NCBI RefSeq assembly: GCF_042646125.1
Contig: NZ_JBHRSW010000006.1
Span: forward strand, 258,717-322,716
Source of the DNA: Glaciecola flavus
Lineage (GTDB): Bacteria; Pseudomonadota; Gammaproteobacteria; Enterobacterales; Alteromonadaceae
Direction: 5' to 3'
DNA length: 64,000 nt
This document shows, one piece after another, positions 36,260-44,896 of the stretch. Made by a program: the position numbers and the translations under genes. Below the pieces are notes generated by a model that was not told the DNA's origin, made no database searches, and saw only the letters and a program-made list of their open reading frames with translations. The number at the start of each line of letters is the position of its first letter. The first letter of the stretch is position 1.

Positions 36260-36373
36260 AAAAAATCAAGCTGCTCGCTACCGCTTGTATTAAGAGTTGA
36301 TGCTGCAGAGAAGGCCACTTTTGATTTGCCTATTTAATAGGCATAACATCGAGCCGAGATACAAGGAAGATCA

Positions 36374-36463
36374 ATGCCTTTGCCTGAAACAGAAATTAAA
36401 GCGTGTGTTTACATTGCTCTTCAATATCATAAACTCAAGCACCTTCCCTTACTAGGGGCATAA
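36374..36463 (+). CDS. Possible 29-residue peptide in the higBA-argR gap
   Basis: A short frame (starts MPLPETEIKACVYIALQYH) has a very good ribosome-binding sequence (AAGGAAG, four bases before ATG). No family is recognised; it may be the remnant N-terminus of a lost gene. Otherwise the 376-bp stretch 36260-36635 shows no gene, tRNA or clear operator, and I found no convincing ARG box before argR. Confidence 0.25.
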   Translation: MPLPETEIKACVYIALQYHKLKHLPLLGA

Positions 36464-36635
36464 AAATCACAACAAGACTTAGCACAAGGGAACGTAAGTG
36501 ATGGTGGAGACTTTTAACCGACTTGTAACTCTTTATGTTGCAGAAAATCTCAGCTAAGTCCTAATTGCTTATTCCACAACCATCAGGCAGAATGCATTAC
36601 CCTAAACTTTTCACGACAAGAACTAAGCGTAGCAA

Positions 36636-37100
36636 ATGGCTGTAAGCAAACAGGACGAACTGGTCAAAGCATTTAAAGAGCTCCTCAACTCTGAAAGTTA
36701 CGGCTCACAGGGTGACATTGTCAATGCTTTGAAAGGGCTTGGATTTGATAATATTAGCCAATCAAAAGTATCGCGTATGTTAAGTAAATTCGGTGCGGTA
36801 AGAACCCGTGATGCCCGGGGAGATATGGTCTATTGCTTGCCACCAGAATTAGCCATGCCAACGGCAAAAAGCCCCCTAAAACAATTAGTTTTAGACGTCG
36901 TACACAACAATGTGATGGTAATTATCAGGACAAGTCCCGGTGCGGCGCAACTCATCGCTAGACTACTCGATTCGCTCAGTCAAGCAGATGGTGTACTGGG
37001 CACTATCGCCGGTGACGATACAATATTCATTGCCCCTGCCAATATCGAACATATAGAAGATTTACGGCTACGCGTGCAGACCCTGTTTGACAATGTCTAG
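36636..37100 (+). CDS. argR: Arginine repressor ArgR
   Basis: ArgR is the arginine-dependent hexameric repressor of arginine biosynthesis. The 154-residue protein has the N-terminal winged helix (AFKELLNSESYGSQGDIVNAL, SQSKVSRMLSKFGAVRT) and the C-terminal oligomerisation and arginine-binding domain (VIIRTSPGAAQLIARLLDS, GTIAGDDTIFIAP) with the conserved GD-D pair. It is convergent with rsmI (8-bp gap) and would classically be divergent from mdh. Confidence 0.96.
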   Translation: MAVSKQDELVKAFKELLNSESYGSQGDIVNALKGLGFDNISQSKVSRMLSKFGAVRTRDARGDMVYCLPPELAMPTAKSPLKQLVLDVVHNNVMVIIRTSPGAAQLIARLLDSLSQADGVLGTIAGDDTIFIAPANIEHIEDLRLRVQTLFDNV

Positions 37101-37107
37101 AGGCTGT

Positions 37108-37947
37108 TTATCTTATGCTGATACTGTGCTGATACACTTGCTTCTTATTTAAAGAATACTGCTCCGCCACCACTGTAGCTGCTTTTTTCGGTGGTAGCAA
37201 AGGCAACAGTAAGCCCAATAGTTTTTTTGCCTCATCGGGTAGTGCGTCAGGCACTTTTTCCTTTGCCTGATATACAATTAAGACAAACTCGCCTTTTTGC
37301 CTTGCTTGTTCAGCACTTAACCACTTAATTAAATCAGTAGCTGCGCCCTTTTGATAAGTTTCAAATGTCTTACTCAGCTCCTTAGCAATCACCACTTGCG
37401 CCTCGGGTCGATGCTTTTCAATTGACGTCAAGGTATCGAGAATACGCTTGGGTGATTCGTAAAATACATGAGTATGGGCAGAGTCTATTGCCTGTAAGAG
37501 CGACGATTCCCGCGCTTGTATTTTTACTGGCAAAAACCCTGAAAACGTAAACTTATCAGTAGGTAAACCACAAGCAGACAGGGCGGTAGTGAGTGCGCAT
37601 GCACCCGGTAGCGCTGACACCATCACTCCCTTTTCTCGACACCGATTAACAAGCTCGAAACCTGGGTCACTAATTAGTGGTGTGCCTGCATCTGATATGA
37701 GCGCAACATTTAAGCCCTCAAGTAACTTATCAACAATATACTCGCTTCGCGCACTCTCGTTGTGTGCATGCAAACTAATTGCATTTGTCTTAATTTCAAA
37801 ATGCTGCAGTAGTTTGCCTGAATGACGCGTATCTTCGGCTGCAATGAGATCAACGGATGCTAAGACCTCAATTGCTCTTGGTGTCATGTCTGACAAATTA
37901 CCAATTGGAGTGGGCACAATGAATAGACTTCCTGCAGACATAGACAA
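37108..37947 (-). CDS. rsmI: 16S rRNA (cytidine-1402 2'-O)-methyltransferase RsmI
   Basis: RsmI methylates the ribose of C1402 in 16S rRNA. The 279-residue tetrapyrrole-methylase fold protein shows LFIVPTPIGNLSDMTPRAIEVL at the N-terminus, AAEDTRHSGKLL, ALISDAGTPLISDPGFELV, and ALPGACALTTALSACGLP. It is divergent from lpoA, as in E. coli (yraL next to yraM), which supports the assignment of the next four genes. The start could also be the second Met, two codons in. Confidence 0.96.
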   Translation of the reverse strand: MSMSAGSLFIVPTPIGNLSDMTPRAIEVLASVDLIAAEDTRHSGKLLQHFEIKTNAISLHAHNESARSEYIVDKLLEGLNVALISDAGTPLISDPGFELVNRCREKGVMVSALPGACALTTALSACGLPTDKFTFSGFLPVKIQARESSLLQAIDSAHTHVFYESPKRILDTLTSIEKHRPEAQVVIAKELSKTFETYQKGAATDLIKWLSAEQARQKGEFVLIVYQAKEKVPDALPDEAKKLLGLLLPLLPPKKAATVVAEQYSLNKKQVYQHSISIR

Positions 37948-38091
37948 CCTAAAAATAAATATGGACGAGTTTGGATGATCAATAGTTTACACAGTCTTTC
38001 GATCAGTTTCTGTAGCCGTAGCTGGTATTTTTTTAGCTTGCAGGTAAACTAGGGTTTCGATTTGATTTCAGTAAAGATATAGGGGCATTAA

Positions 38092-40020
38092 TTGCGTATT
38101 CATCGTCTACTGCTTGCATGTGTAATTAGCATTATTATGAGTGCTTGTGGCGGTACACCGAAACAAGCACCGTCCCCAGTTGTCAAAAAACAAGCTACAC
38201 AACAACAAGAAGTCACGCGCAGCCCAATCGAAGAAATTACGGATCGTTACGAAAAGACTAAAAACAAACAAAGTACAGTTGAAGCTCTGTTGCACTATGC
38301 TTTTGAGCTGCAACTAGACAACAATTGTGACGACAGTAACACGATTGTTTTTCACTTGTATAATACTCAGCTATCAAATAAACAATTAGCTGAATTAGAA
38401 TTACTGCGAAGTGAATGCTTACTTAAAGAAATTTTGGACAAGCCAAAAGATACGTCTTCCGCTCAAAAGCTCGATTATGCCGATACTTGGTTAGCGAATG
38501 CAAAAGACCTAAGTCATGCCAATTACTCGCTCACCGATAGTTATACAAGTCGCCTAGCGTTAGCTAATGCGGTAAAACAAGTGCTTGCTGGGCAATATAA
38601 CGAAAGCATTGAAATGCTTGCCCGCAATATCTCAAGCCCGTCGATACTCAGTACTCACCGAGTAAGCCTGTTATGGCAAGCACTCAGTCAACAAACACAA
38701 ACTCAACGCAAAGTATTGTGGGCGAATACGCCCTCACTGCGACCGTACATTGACTTGTTAGCCATTGTTGAAGATGACGCACTCGCAGACACTAGCCGGC
38801 AGGAGGCGGTAAAAGCTTGGCTGCAGAGTAACGCCAAGCTTGAGGCCTCGGAACAAATTCCTTCTATTGTATCTACTTTCACGAATCTGACACTCTCTGA
38901 GAAAAGAGATATCGCCGTCATTATTCCCTTGTCAGGGCGTTTAGCCAGTCAAGGCAACGCCATAAAACAAGGCATATTGTCCGCATACTACCGCTATGCA
39001 AATACTTTAGGTGGCGATCCGAGTGAAGAAGCCCGCTCAATAACATTCATTGACAGTGGTTCATCAGAAACCTTGAGTGAGGATGTAAGTAAGCTAAACT
39101 TTGAAGAATTTGGGGTAGTCGTCGGCCCATTACTTAAAAGCCATATTCAAGAAATATCGGACTTGATCCCAAGTCAACTAGCACGGGTTCATCTTAATTC
39201 ACCCTCTACTAGTGAGCATCAAGGAGAAGATACCTTACTAACGAGTTATTTCGCACTGTCTCCCGAGCAAGAAGCTCAAGAGTTAGCCTCATTGGTAGCG
39301 ACACAAGGGATCAGTAAACCCATTGTTATTTATGAAGAAAGTAATATTTCTACTCGTATGAAAAATGCTTTCATTGAACGCTGGAGTGAATTATCAAACC
39401 AGCAAACCGAGACGCCAAATCGCTTAACTGAAGTGAGTTTTACCGATAGCAAAACCATGCGTACAGGGATTACTTCTGCATTGGATGTACTACAAAGTAA
39501 AAAACGCATTGACCAGCTTTCTGCTCTTAGCGCTGAGGTAGTGCATAGCGTGACCAGAAATCGCCGTGATATTGAAGCCTTTGTGGTATTCGCTAGCCCT
39601 CAAGATCTCGAGCTTCTCAATCCCATTATTGAAAGCAGTATCAGTTTATTTAGCAATAAAAAAGTCCCAGTATTCGCAACTTCATACAGCTACAACCACA
39701 AATACAACAAGAATAGTATCCGCGATTTGCGCAATGTGGTGTTTATAGATATGCCCTTTGTCCAACCAGAAGCGCGAAACTCCGATTTGTCTGTCACTGT
39801 CGATGAGTTGTATAACCAACCGTCCAGTACGTTCTTGCGTTTGTTTGCTTTTGGCTACGACGCGCTGACGGTGGCAAAAAATGCCTTGCAACTCAAACTG
39901 TTTGAGCAAGTTTCAAAGAAAGGGTTGAGCGGCGAGTTATCAGTATCACGAGATGGCTTAGTCAATCGACGCTTATCCCCCTTGGAAATCCAAGATACAG
40001 ATAATATTGATGGCGATTAA
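38092..40020 (+). CDS. lpoA: Penicillin-binding protein activator LpoA
   Basis: LpoA is the outer-membrane lipoprotein that activates PBP1A. The 642-residue protein has a lipobox (IMSAC, Cys19), an N-terminal TPR-like helical half, and a C-terminal periplasmic-binding-protein-like half beginning KRDIAVIIPLSGRLASQGNAIKQG. It starts at a TTG (38092) with AGGGG eight bases upstream; no ATG is available before the signal peptide. Position between rsmI and yraN matches E. coli yraM. Confidence 0.93.
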   Translation: MRIHRLLLACVISIIMSACGGTPKQAPSPVVKKQATQQQEVTRSPIEEITDRYEKTKNKQSTVEALLHYAFELQLDNNCDDSNTIVFHLYNTQLSNKQLAELELLRSECLLKEILDKPKDTSSAQKLDYADTWLANAKDLSHANYSLTDSYTSRLALANAVKQVLAGQYNESIEMLARNISSPSILSTHRVSLLWQALSQQTQTQRKVLWANTPSLRPYIDLLAIVEDDALADTSRQEAVKAWLQSNAKLEASEQIPSIVSTFTNLTLSEKRDIAVIIPLSGRLASQGNAIKQGILSAYYRYANTLGGDPSEEARSITFIDSGSSETLSEDVSKLNFEEFGVVVGPLLKSHIQEISDLIPSQLARVHLNSPSTSEHQGEDTLLTSYFALSPEQEAQELASLVATQGISKPIVIYEESNISTRMKNAFIERWSELSNQQTETPNRLTEVSFTDSKTMRTGITSALDVLQSKKRIDQLSALSAEVVHSVTRNRRDIEAFVVFASPQDLELLNPIIESSISLFSNKKVPVFATSYSYNHKYNKNSIRDLRNVVFIDMPFVQPEARNSDLSVTVDELYNQPSSTFLRLFAFGYDALTVAKNALQLKLFEQVSKKGLSGELSVSRDGLVNRRLSPLEIQDTDNIDGD

Positions 40021-40366
40021 ACAATGGGAAGCACCGAACATTGGTGCTTTGGCTGAAACGAAGGCAAAACAATATTTGCTCGACCAAGGTTTAAGGTTTG
40101 TTGAGGCCAACTATAAGTCCAAATCTGGAGAAATCGATCTTATCTTCAAGCAAGCGCAACTTTGGCTGTTTGTTGAAGTCAAATACCGAAGTGATAATTC
40201 TCATGGTAGTGCGGCTGAATTTTTTACGCCGAATAAAAGACGTAAAGTAGTCAATGCAATAATGTGTTACTTTATGGAAAAACAACGTAATATTCATCAC
40301 GAACACATTCGCGTAGACCTCATTGCGATTGATAACAATACCTTGCAATGGATAAAGAATGTATAG
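40010..40366 (+). CDS. yraN: YraN/UPF0102 family endonuclease-like protein
   Basis: YraN proteins have a restriction-endonuclease-like fold, predicted Holliday-junction-type nuclease, function unproven. The 118-residue protein shows GALAETKAKQYLLDQGLRFVE, the KSGEIDLIF and FVEVKYR segments that hold the PD-(D/E)xK active-site residues (E-x-D ... E-V-K), and TPNKRRKVVNA. It overlaps the lpoA end by 11 bp; a TTG one codon upstream is an alternative start. Confidence 0.92.
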   Translation: MAIKQWEAPNIGALAETKAKQYLLDQGLRFVEANYKSKSGEIDLIFKQAQLWLFVEVKYRSDNSHGSAAEFFTPNKRRKVVNAIMCYFMEKQRNIHHEHIRVDLIAIDNNTLQWIKNV

Positions 40367-40388
40367 AGATCAATGAGCTAAGAAGTGC

Positions 40389-40979
40389 ATGTTAGATAAT
40401 ATTAAAAAGAACTTTACAGAAAGCATTCAAACAAAAATTGCGGCAGCAGAAGCCATCCCTGAATCAATAGAAAAAGCATCAAAAATGATGATTCAAGCCT
40501 TGATCATGGGTAACAAAATACTTACCTGTGGCAACGGTGGCTCCGCTGGCGATGCGCAACATTTTTCGTCAGAGTTGCTCAATCGATATGAGCGAGACAG
40601 GCCCCCGCTACCCGCGATAGCCTTAACTACGGATACTTCCACATTGACATCCATTGCTAATGACTTCTCGTATGACGACGTTTTTTCTAAGCAGGTCAAG
40701 GCATTGGGACAACAAGGTGATATATTGCTCGCCATTTCTACAAGCGGAAACTCAACTAATGTTATCAATGCCATGCAAGCCGCGCTAGCGCGAGACATGA
40801 CCATCGTCGCCCTTACCGGAAAAGATGGAGGTGAAATGGCTGGCTTTATTGGGGAGAATGATGTGGAAATTCGGGTGCCATCTTCAAGAACGGCAAGAAT
40901 TCAGGAAGTGCACTTATTGGCGATACACTGCTTATGCGAATCCATAGACAATGCACTGTTCCCAATCGCTTCAACATAG
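40389..40979 (+). CDS. diaA: DnaA-initiator-associating protein DiaA (SIS domain)
   Basis: This 196-residue SIS-domain protein (LTCGNGGSAGDAQHFSSELL, LLAISTSGNSTNVINAMQ) is of the phosphoheptose-isomerase family. Two paralogues share this signature: GmhA, in heptose synthesis, and DiaA, which binds DnaA. The lpoA-yraN-diaA-dolP gene order is that of E. coli diaA, so I call it DiaA; the sequence alone does not exclude GmhA. Confidence 0.87.
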   Translation: MLDNIKKNFTESIQTKIAAAEAIPESIEKASKMMIQALIMGNKILTCGNGGSAGDAQHFSSELLNRYERDRPPLPAIALTTDTSTLTSIANDFSYDDVFSKQVKALGQQGDILLAISTSGNSTNVINAMQAALARDMTIVALTGKDGGEMAGFIGENDVEIRVPSSRTARIQEVHLLAIHCLCESIDNALFPIAST

Positions 40980-40995
40980 AATATAGAGATGAAGT

Positions 40996-41571
40996 ATGCG
41001 TAAACGCCTAGTAATAACTATACTCTGCACACACTTACTTGTGTCTGGCTGCGCCTCTGTTGTCGCCGTAGGCGCGGCAGGTACCGCCGCCTCTTCAGCC
41101 TCAGATAGGCGCTCAGTCGGCACACAAATAGATGATAAAACCATGGAAGCCCGCGTTAGTTCAGCAATCAACGCGATCCCCGACATTGATGAGAACTCGG
41201 CAATCAGTGTCCATGTATACAATGGGCAAGTTTTGTTGACTGGACAAGCCAATCAGTCGTCATTTATTGAAGCGGCACAACAAAAAGCAGCGAGTGTGAC
41301 CAATGTAAAGCGTGTTCACAACCAAATTCGCCTAGGTAGCCCTATTCCTGCTTCTTCCACCATGCACGATATATGGCTAGGTACGAAAATTAGAACACTC
41401 ATGGGTACCAACAAAAAAGTCCCACTACTAAAGCTCGACTTAATTGTTGAGGACAGCGAAGTGTTTATCATGGGCAAATTGACACGCAAAGAAGCACTAG
41501 CTGCCGTTGATGTCGCCAGAAATGTCAAAGGTGTGAGTAAAGTAGTTAGAGTGCTGGAGTTGACGGACTAA
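40996..41571 (+). CDS. dolP: BON-domain outer-membrane lipoprotein DolP
   Basis: DolP (YraP) is a lipoprotein with two BON domains that supports outer-membrane integrity at division sites. The 191-residue protein has a lipobox (LVSGC, Cys19), a small Ala/Gly linker, then BON1 (DDKTMEARVSSAINAIPDI, VLLTGQANQ) and BON2 (GTKIRTLMGTNKKVPLL, VFIMGKLTRKEALAAVDVAR). It completes lpoA-yraN-diaA-dolP and is followed after 6 bp by sdaA. Confidence 0.93.
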   Translation: MRKRLVITILCTHLLVSGCASVVAVGAAGTAASSASDRRSVGTQIDDKTMEARVSSAINAIPDIDENSAISVHVYNGQVLLTGQANQSSFIEAAQQKAASVTNVKRVHNQIRLGSPIPASSTMHDIWLGTKIRTLMGTNKKVPLLKLDLIVEDSEVFIMGKLTRKEALAAVDVARNVKGVSKVVRVLELTD

Positions 41572-41577
41572 TAAACC

Positions 41578-42948
41578 ATGATCAGTGTATTTGACATGTT
41601 CAGTATCGGCATAGGTCCGTCGAGCTCTCATACCGTGGGTCCAATGAAAGCTGCCAATGCTTTTGTATCTCAGTTATGTGAGGACAAACTAATAGACCAA
41701 ACAAGGCGTTTTAGTGTTCAGTTGTTTGGTTCCTTAGGACAGACCGGCAAAGGGCACGGTACTGGAAAAGCCGTGATTCTCGGCCTAATGGGTTTAACCC
41801 CAGAAGGCGTTGATGTCGATCATATTGAGTCGCTACTCAAAGAAGTAGAGCAGAAGCAATTACTTAAGTTGCAAGGTATTGATCACTCGGTAAATTTCCC
41901 CAATCGTGACGCAATTATATTTCATCGAAAAAAGTCGTTGCCTCTGCATCCAAATGGCCTAACCTTTTATGCTCACAGCGAAGACGAAATCCTATTCCAA
42001 GAAAGCTACTACTCCATCGGAGGTGGCTTTATTGTCAAAGAAAGTGAGTTTGCGGCACAAAAAGAAAAAGCCTTGATAACTGCCGACATACCCTACCCTT
42101 TTGAAAAGGCAATAGAGCTTGTCGAGACCTGCAAAACCTATGGTTTTAGCGTCAGTAAACTGATGCTAGAAAATGAAAAAGCCATACTACCAGAAGCGGA
42201 AGTCAACTCGCGCTTACTCGACATTTGGACAAACATGAAAAAATGCGTTGAGCGTGGTATCCGAACAGAGGGTATTTTACCTGGAGGACTTAAGGTACAG
42301 CGCAGAGCACCTGGTCTCTATCGACGACTATTAAGCGAAAAAACAGATGATCCCATGTCAGCTATGGACTGGGTAAACTTATTCGCGCTAGCGGTTAACG
42401 AAGAAAACGCAGCGGGCAGCCGAGTGGTCACCGCCCCAACTAATGGAGCGGCGGGTATCATTCCCGCTGTGTTATGTTACTACGATAAATTTATTCGTCC
42501 AGTAGATGACGAGACTGCTTGTCGCTATTTACTCACCGCTGCAGCAATTGGTATTTTATACAAAAAAAATGCGTCTATCTCTGGTGCAGAAGTAGGCTGT
42601 CAAGGCGAAGTGGGCGTTGCATGCTCGATGGCCGCTGGCGCCTTGACAGAAATCATCGGTGGCTCTGTTGACGCCGTTGAGAACGCGGCAGAAATAGGCA
42701 TGGAACACAATCTCGGTTTAACCTGCGACCCTGTGGGCGGTCTTGTTCAAGTGCCATGTATTGAGCGCAATGCAATGGGCGCGATCAAAGCTATTAATGC
42801 TAGCAGGCTTGCTATGCGAGGCACAGGACAACATAAAGTGTCTTTGGACAAAGTGATTAAAACCATGTGGGACACGGGCAATGATATGAAGTCCAAATAC
42901 AAAGAAACCGCCAGAGGCGGTTTAGCTGTTAACATAATAGAATGTTAA
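41578..42948 (+). CDS. sdaA: L-serine ammonia-lyase (L-serine dehydratase)
   Basis: This Fe-S enzyme deaminates L-serine to pyruvate. The 456-residue single-chain protein has the beta-domain start FSIGIGPSSSHTVGPMKAA and the alpha-domain segments GSRVVTAPTNGAAGIIPAVL, GAEVGCQGEVGVACSMAAG and LGLTCDPVGGLVQVPCIERNA, which supply the three Cys ligands of the 4Fe-4S cluster. Paralogues SdaA and SdaB cannot be separated from the sequence; I use sdaA as the generic symbol. Confidence 0.93.
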   Translation: MISVFDMFSIGIGPSSSHTVGPMKAANAFVSQLCEDKLIDQTRRFSVQLFGSLGQTGKGHGTGKAVILGLMGLTPEGVDVDHIESLLKEVEQKQLLKLQGIDHSVNFPNRDAIIFHRKKSLPLHPNGLTFYAHSEDEILFQESYYSIGGGFIVKESEFAAQKEKALITADIPYPFEKAIELVETCKTYGFSVSKLMLENEKAILPEAEVNSRLLDIWTNMKKCVERGIRTEGILPGGLKVQRRAPGLYRRLLSEKTDDPMSAMDWVNLFALAVNEENAAGSRVVTAPTNGAAGIIPAVLCYYDKFIRPVDDETACRYLLTAAAIGILYKKNASISGAEVGCQGEVGVACSMAAGALTEIIGGSVDAVENAAEIGMEHNLGLTCDPVGGLVQVPCIERNAMGAIKAINASRLAMRGTGQHKVSLDKVIKTMWDTGNDMKSKYKETARGGLAVNIIEC

Positions 42949-42966
42949 TGTAATTAAACGCGAGAC

Positions 42967-43413
42967 TTATTTGATCACTCGTAAATTAGCCTTACTTTTT
43001 GGTTTTTCTGGAGATGGCTTAGGTGGCGTAGAGTCATTATTGTTGTCTTCTACCACACCTAACGACGTATTTTGCTGTTCCTCAACTGCAGGTAGTTCCT
43101 GTGTAAAAACAGTGCCAGCACCATTCTCTTTTGCGTAAATAGCGCCTACAGCCTCACATGGGAACATAACATTGGTCGGTTGCCCACCAAAACGTGCCTG
43201 AAAAGACACGGCATCAACATCCATTACAAAGTTAACACAAGCAGCTGGGGAAATATTTAATACAATCTGATCATCTTTGACAAACTGCATCGGGACATCA
43301 ACATTCGGCCATCGTGTACTGACGACAACGTAAGGCGTTAAGCCGTTGTCCACAATCCAGTCATAGAAAGCTTTTAGCAAATAGGGTTGATTGGATGTCA
43401 TTCCTTGCTGCAT
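42967..43413 (-). CDS. sspB: ClpXP adaptor SspB
   Basis: SspB binds ssrA-tagged proteins and ClpX. The 148-residue protein has the conserved substrate-binding domain (QPYLLKAFYDWIVDNGLTPYVVV, MQFVKDDQIVLNISPAACVNF, VSFQARFGGQP) and a low-complexity linker ending in a basic ClpX-binding tail (KANLRVIK). It directly follows sspA on the same strand, as in E. coli. Met1 and Met5 are both possible starts. Confidence 0.95.
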   Translation of the reverse strand: MQQGMTSNQPYLLKAFYDWIVDNGLTPYVVVSTRWPNVDVPMQFVKDDQIVLNISPAACVNFVMDVDAVSFQARFGGQPTNVMFPCEAVGAIYAKENGAGTVFTQELPAVEEQQNTSLGVVEDNNNDSTPPKPSPEKPKSKANLRVIK

Positions 43414-43424
43414 AACAATACCAC

Positions 43425-44057
43425 TTACAATGGGTTGTGAATTTCTCTTTCTTGATCAGTCAGTGATGCTTTAAACGAACCGCGTTCAAAAATACGCTTC
43501 ATATAAGCATTTACTTCGCGGCTGCCAGCTCCGCTTAGCGTAATATCTAGTGCAGGTAGGCGCCACAACAAGGGAGCAAGATAACAATCCACTAAGCTAA
43601 ATTCTTCACTCATAAAGTAAGGGGTCTCAGCAAAAATCGGTGCCAGCGACAATATTGCTTCACGTAACTCAGTTCTGGCTTGTTCTGCTCCTTCCTCATT
43701 TCGGAATATACGAGCAGCGAGACTATACCAGTCTTGTTCAATTCGGTGCATCATTAAGCGACTCGTTCCACGAGATACTGGATACACAGGCATGAGTGGA
43801 GGATGCGGAAAACGCTCGTCCAAATATTCCATCACAATATGTGATTTGTACAATACTAGTTCACGATCAACTAGGGTAGGAACAGTACCATAAGGGTTTA
43901 GCTCTAACAGTTCTTCATTCATCTGAGAGGGATCAGTAAAAATTATTTCTACCCCTACACCCTTCTCTGCAAGCACAATACGCACCTGATGACTATATAT
44001 ATCTATATTGTCAGAAAAAAGAGTCATTATTGAACGTTTGTTAGTGGCTACTGCCAT
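43425..44057 (-). CDS. sspA: Stringent starvation protein A
   Basis: SspA is a GST-fold protein that binds RNA polymerase. I place the start at 44057 (MAVATNKRSIMTLFSD), 210 residues, close to 212 in E. coli; the upstream 18 codons of the open frame do not look like the family. The N-terminal thioredoxin-like part (MTLFSDNIDIYSHQVRIVLAEKGV) and C-terminal helical part (HRIEQDWYSLAARIF) are clear. It lies downstream of the petABC terminator. Confidence 0.95.
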   Translation of the reverse strand: MAVATNKRSIMTLFSDNIDIYSHQVRIVLAEKGVGVEIIFTDPSQMNEELLELNPYGTVPTLVDRELVLYKSHIVMEYLDERFPHPPLMPVYPVSRGTSRLMMHRIEQDWYSLAARIFRNEEGAEQARTELREAILSLAPIFAETPYFMSEEFSLVDCYLAPLLWRLPALDITLSGAGSREVNAYMKRIFERGSFKASLTDQEREIHNPL

Positions 44058-44111
44058 TAAAACCTCCGTTAGCTGATGCTGTGTGTTGTATTTTGTTGAA
44101 AATAAATGCAT

Positions 44112-44137
44112 AAAAAGGGGCTACAAAGCCCCTTTTT
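44112..44137 (-). terminator. Rho-independent terminator of petABC
   Basis: AAAAAGGGGCT-ACAA-AGCCCCTTTTT has T-runs on both strands and lies 25 bp past the petC stop. Separates the bc1 operon from sspA-sspB. Confidence 0.88.
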
Positions 44138-44161
44138 AAAAAGGTCGTGAATTGTAAACTA

Positions 44162-44896
44162 TTACTTCACGTCTCGCCAGTATTCTTTCTTAAGAAGTAG
44201 CGCGAAGACAAAGAATATTACAATAAATATTAAGGCGCCGCGTCCAATACTCTCAGACTCCAAACGTGAAGGCTCACCGGTATATTCCAAAAAATTGACT
44301 AAATCGCGAATAGCCGTGTCGTATTCCTCTGGCGATAAAGCACCATTTCCATCTGACTCTACAGTGAATACTTCAGATTTAGTCATTTTCCCATCTACCA
44401 TGACTTCTTTGTAGACTTTACGAGGGGTACCTTGTAAAGGCTCCAATACATGTGGCATCCCAACATCAGGGAAAACCAAGTTGTTTACGCCAAACTTTTT
44501 ATCTTCGTCAACATAAAAGGTACGCAGGTAAGTATAAAGCCATTCAGGGCCTCTAACTCTCGCGACCAAGGTTAGATCGGGTGGCGGACCACCGAACCAT
44601 TTGGCGGCGTCTTCAGAAGGCATAGGCGTCGTGATGTAATCAGATACTTTTTCCCCAGTAAACTGTAAGTACGCTTCACCCAATTCCTCTGGAATACCCA
44701 AATCATTAAAAGTACGCTGATACCGCTGATACTGCATTTGGTGACAGCCCAAACAGTAATTCATAAATATCTTCGCACCGTTTTGCAGTGAAGGTTTATC
44801 TTTTAGGTCGATATCAACACTGTCTAGTGGGTAACCTGAGCCTGCCGCGAAGCTAATACTAGGAACAAACAATAATAATGCTAACCAACGCTTCAT
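44162..44896 (-). CDS. petC: Cytochrome c1 of the bc1 complex
   Basis: This 244-residue haem-c subunit passes electrons from the Rieske protein to cytochrome c. It has a signal peptide (cut near SFAAGS), the haem motif CLGCH (C48, C51, H52), an MP-containing axial-Met region (VFPDVGMPHVL), and a C-terminal membrane anchor (IFIVIFFVFALLL). It overlaps petB by 4 bp and is the last gene of petABC. Confidence 0.96.
   Translation of the reverse strand: MKRWLALLLFVPSISFAAGSGYPLDSVDIDLKDKPSLQNGAKIFMNYCLGCHQMQYQRYQRTFNDLGIPEELGEAYLQFTGEKVSDYITTPMPSEDAAKWFGGPPPDLTLVARVRGPEWLYTYLRTFYVDEDKKFGVNNLVFPDVGMPHVLEPLQGTPRKVYKEVMVDGKMTKSEVFTVESDGNGALSPEEYDTAIRDLVNFLEYTGEPSRLESESIGRGALIFIVIFFVFALLLKKEYWRDVK

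Noticed and set aside
36464..36635. ARG box ahead of argR
   Set aside because: No paired TGAAT/ATTCA-type half sites with proper spacing could be found.
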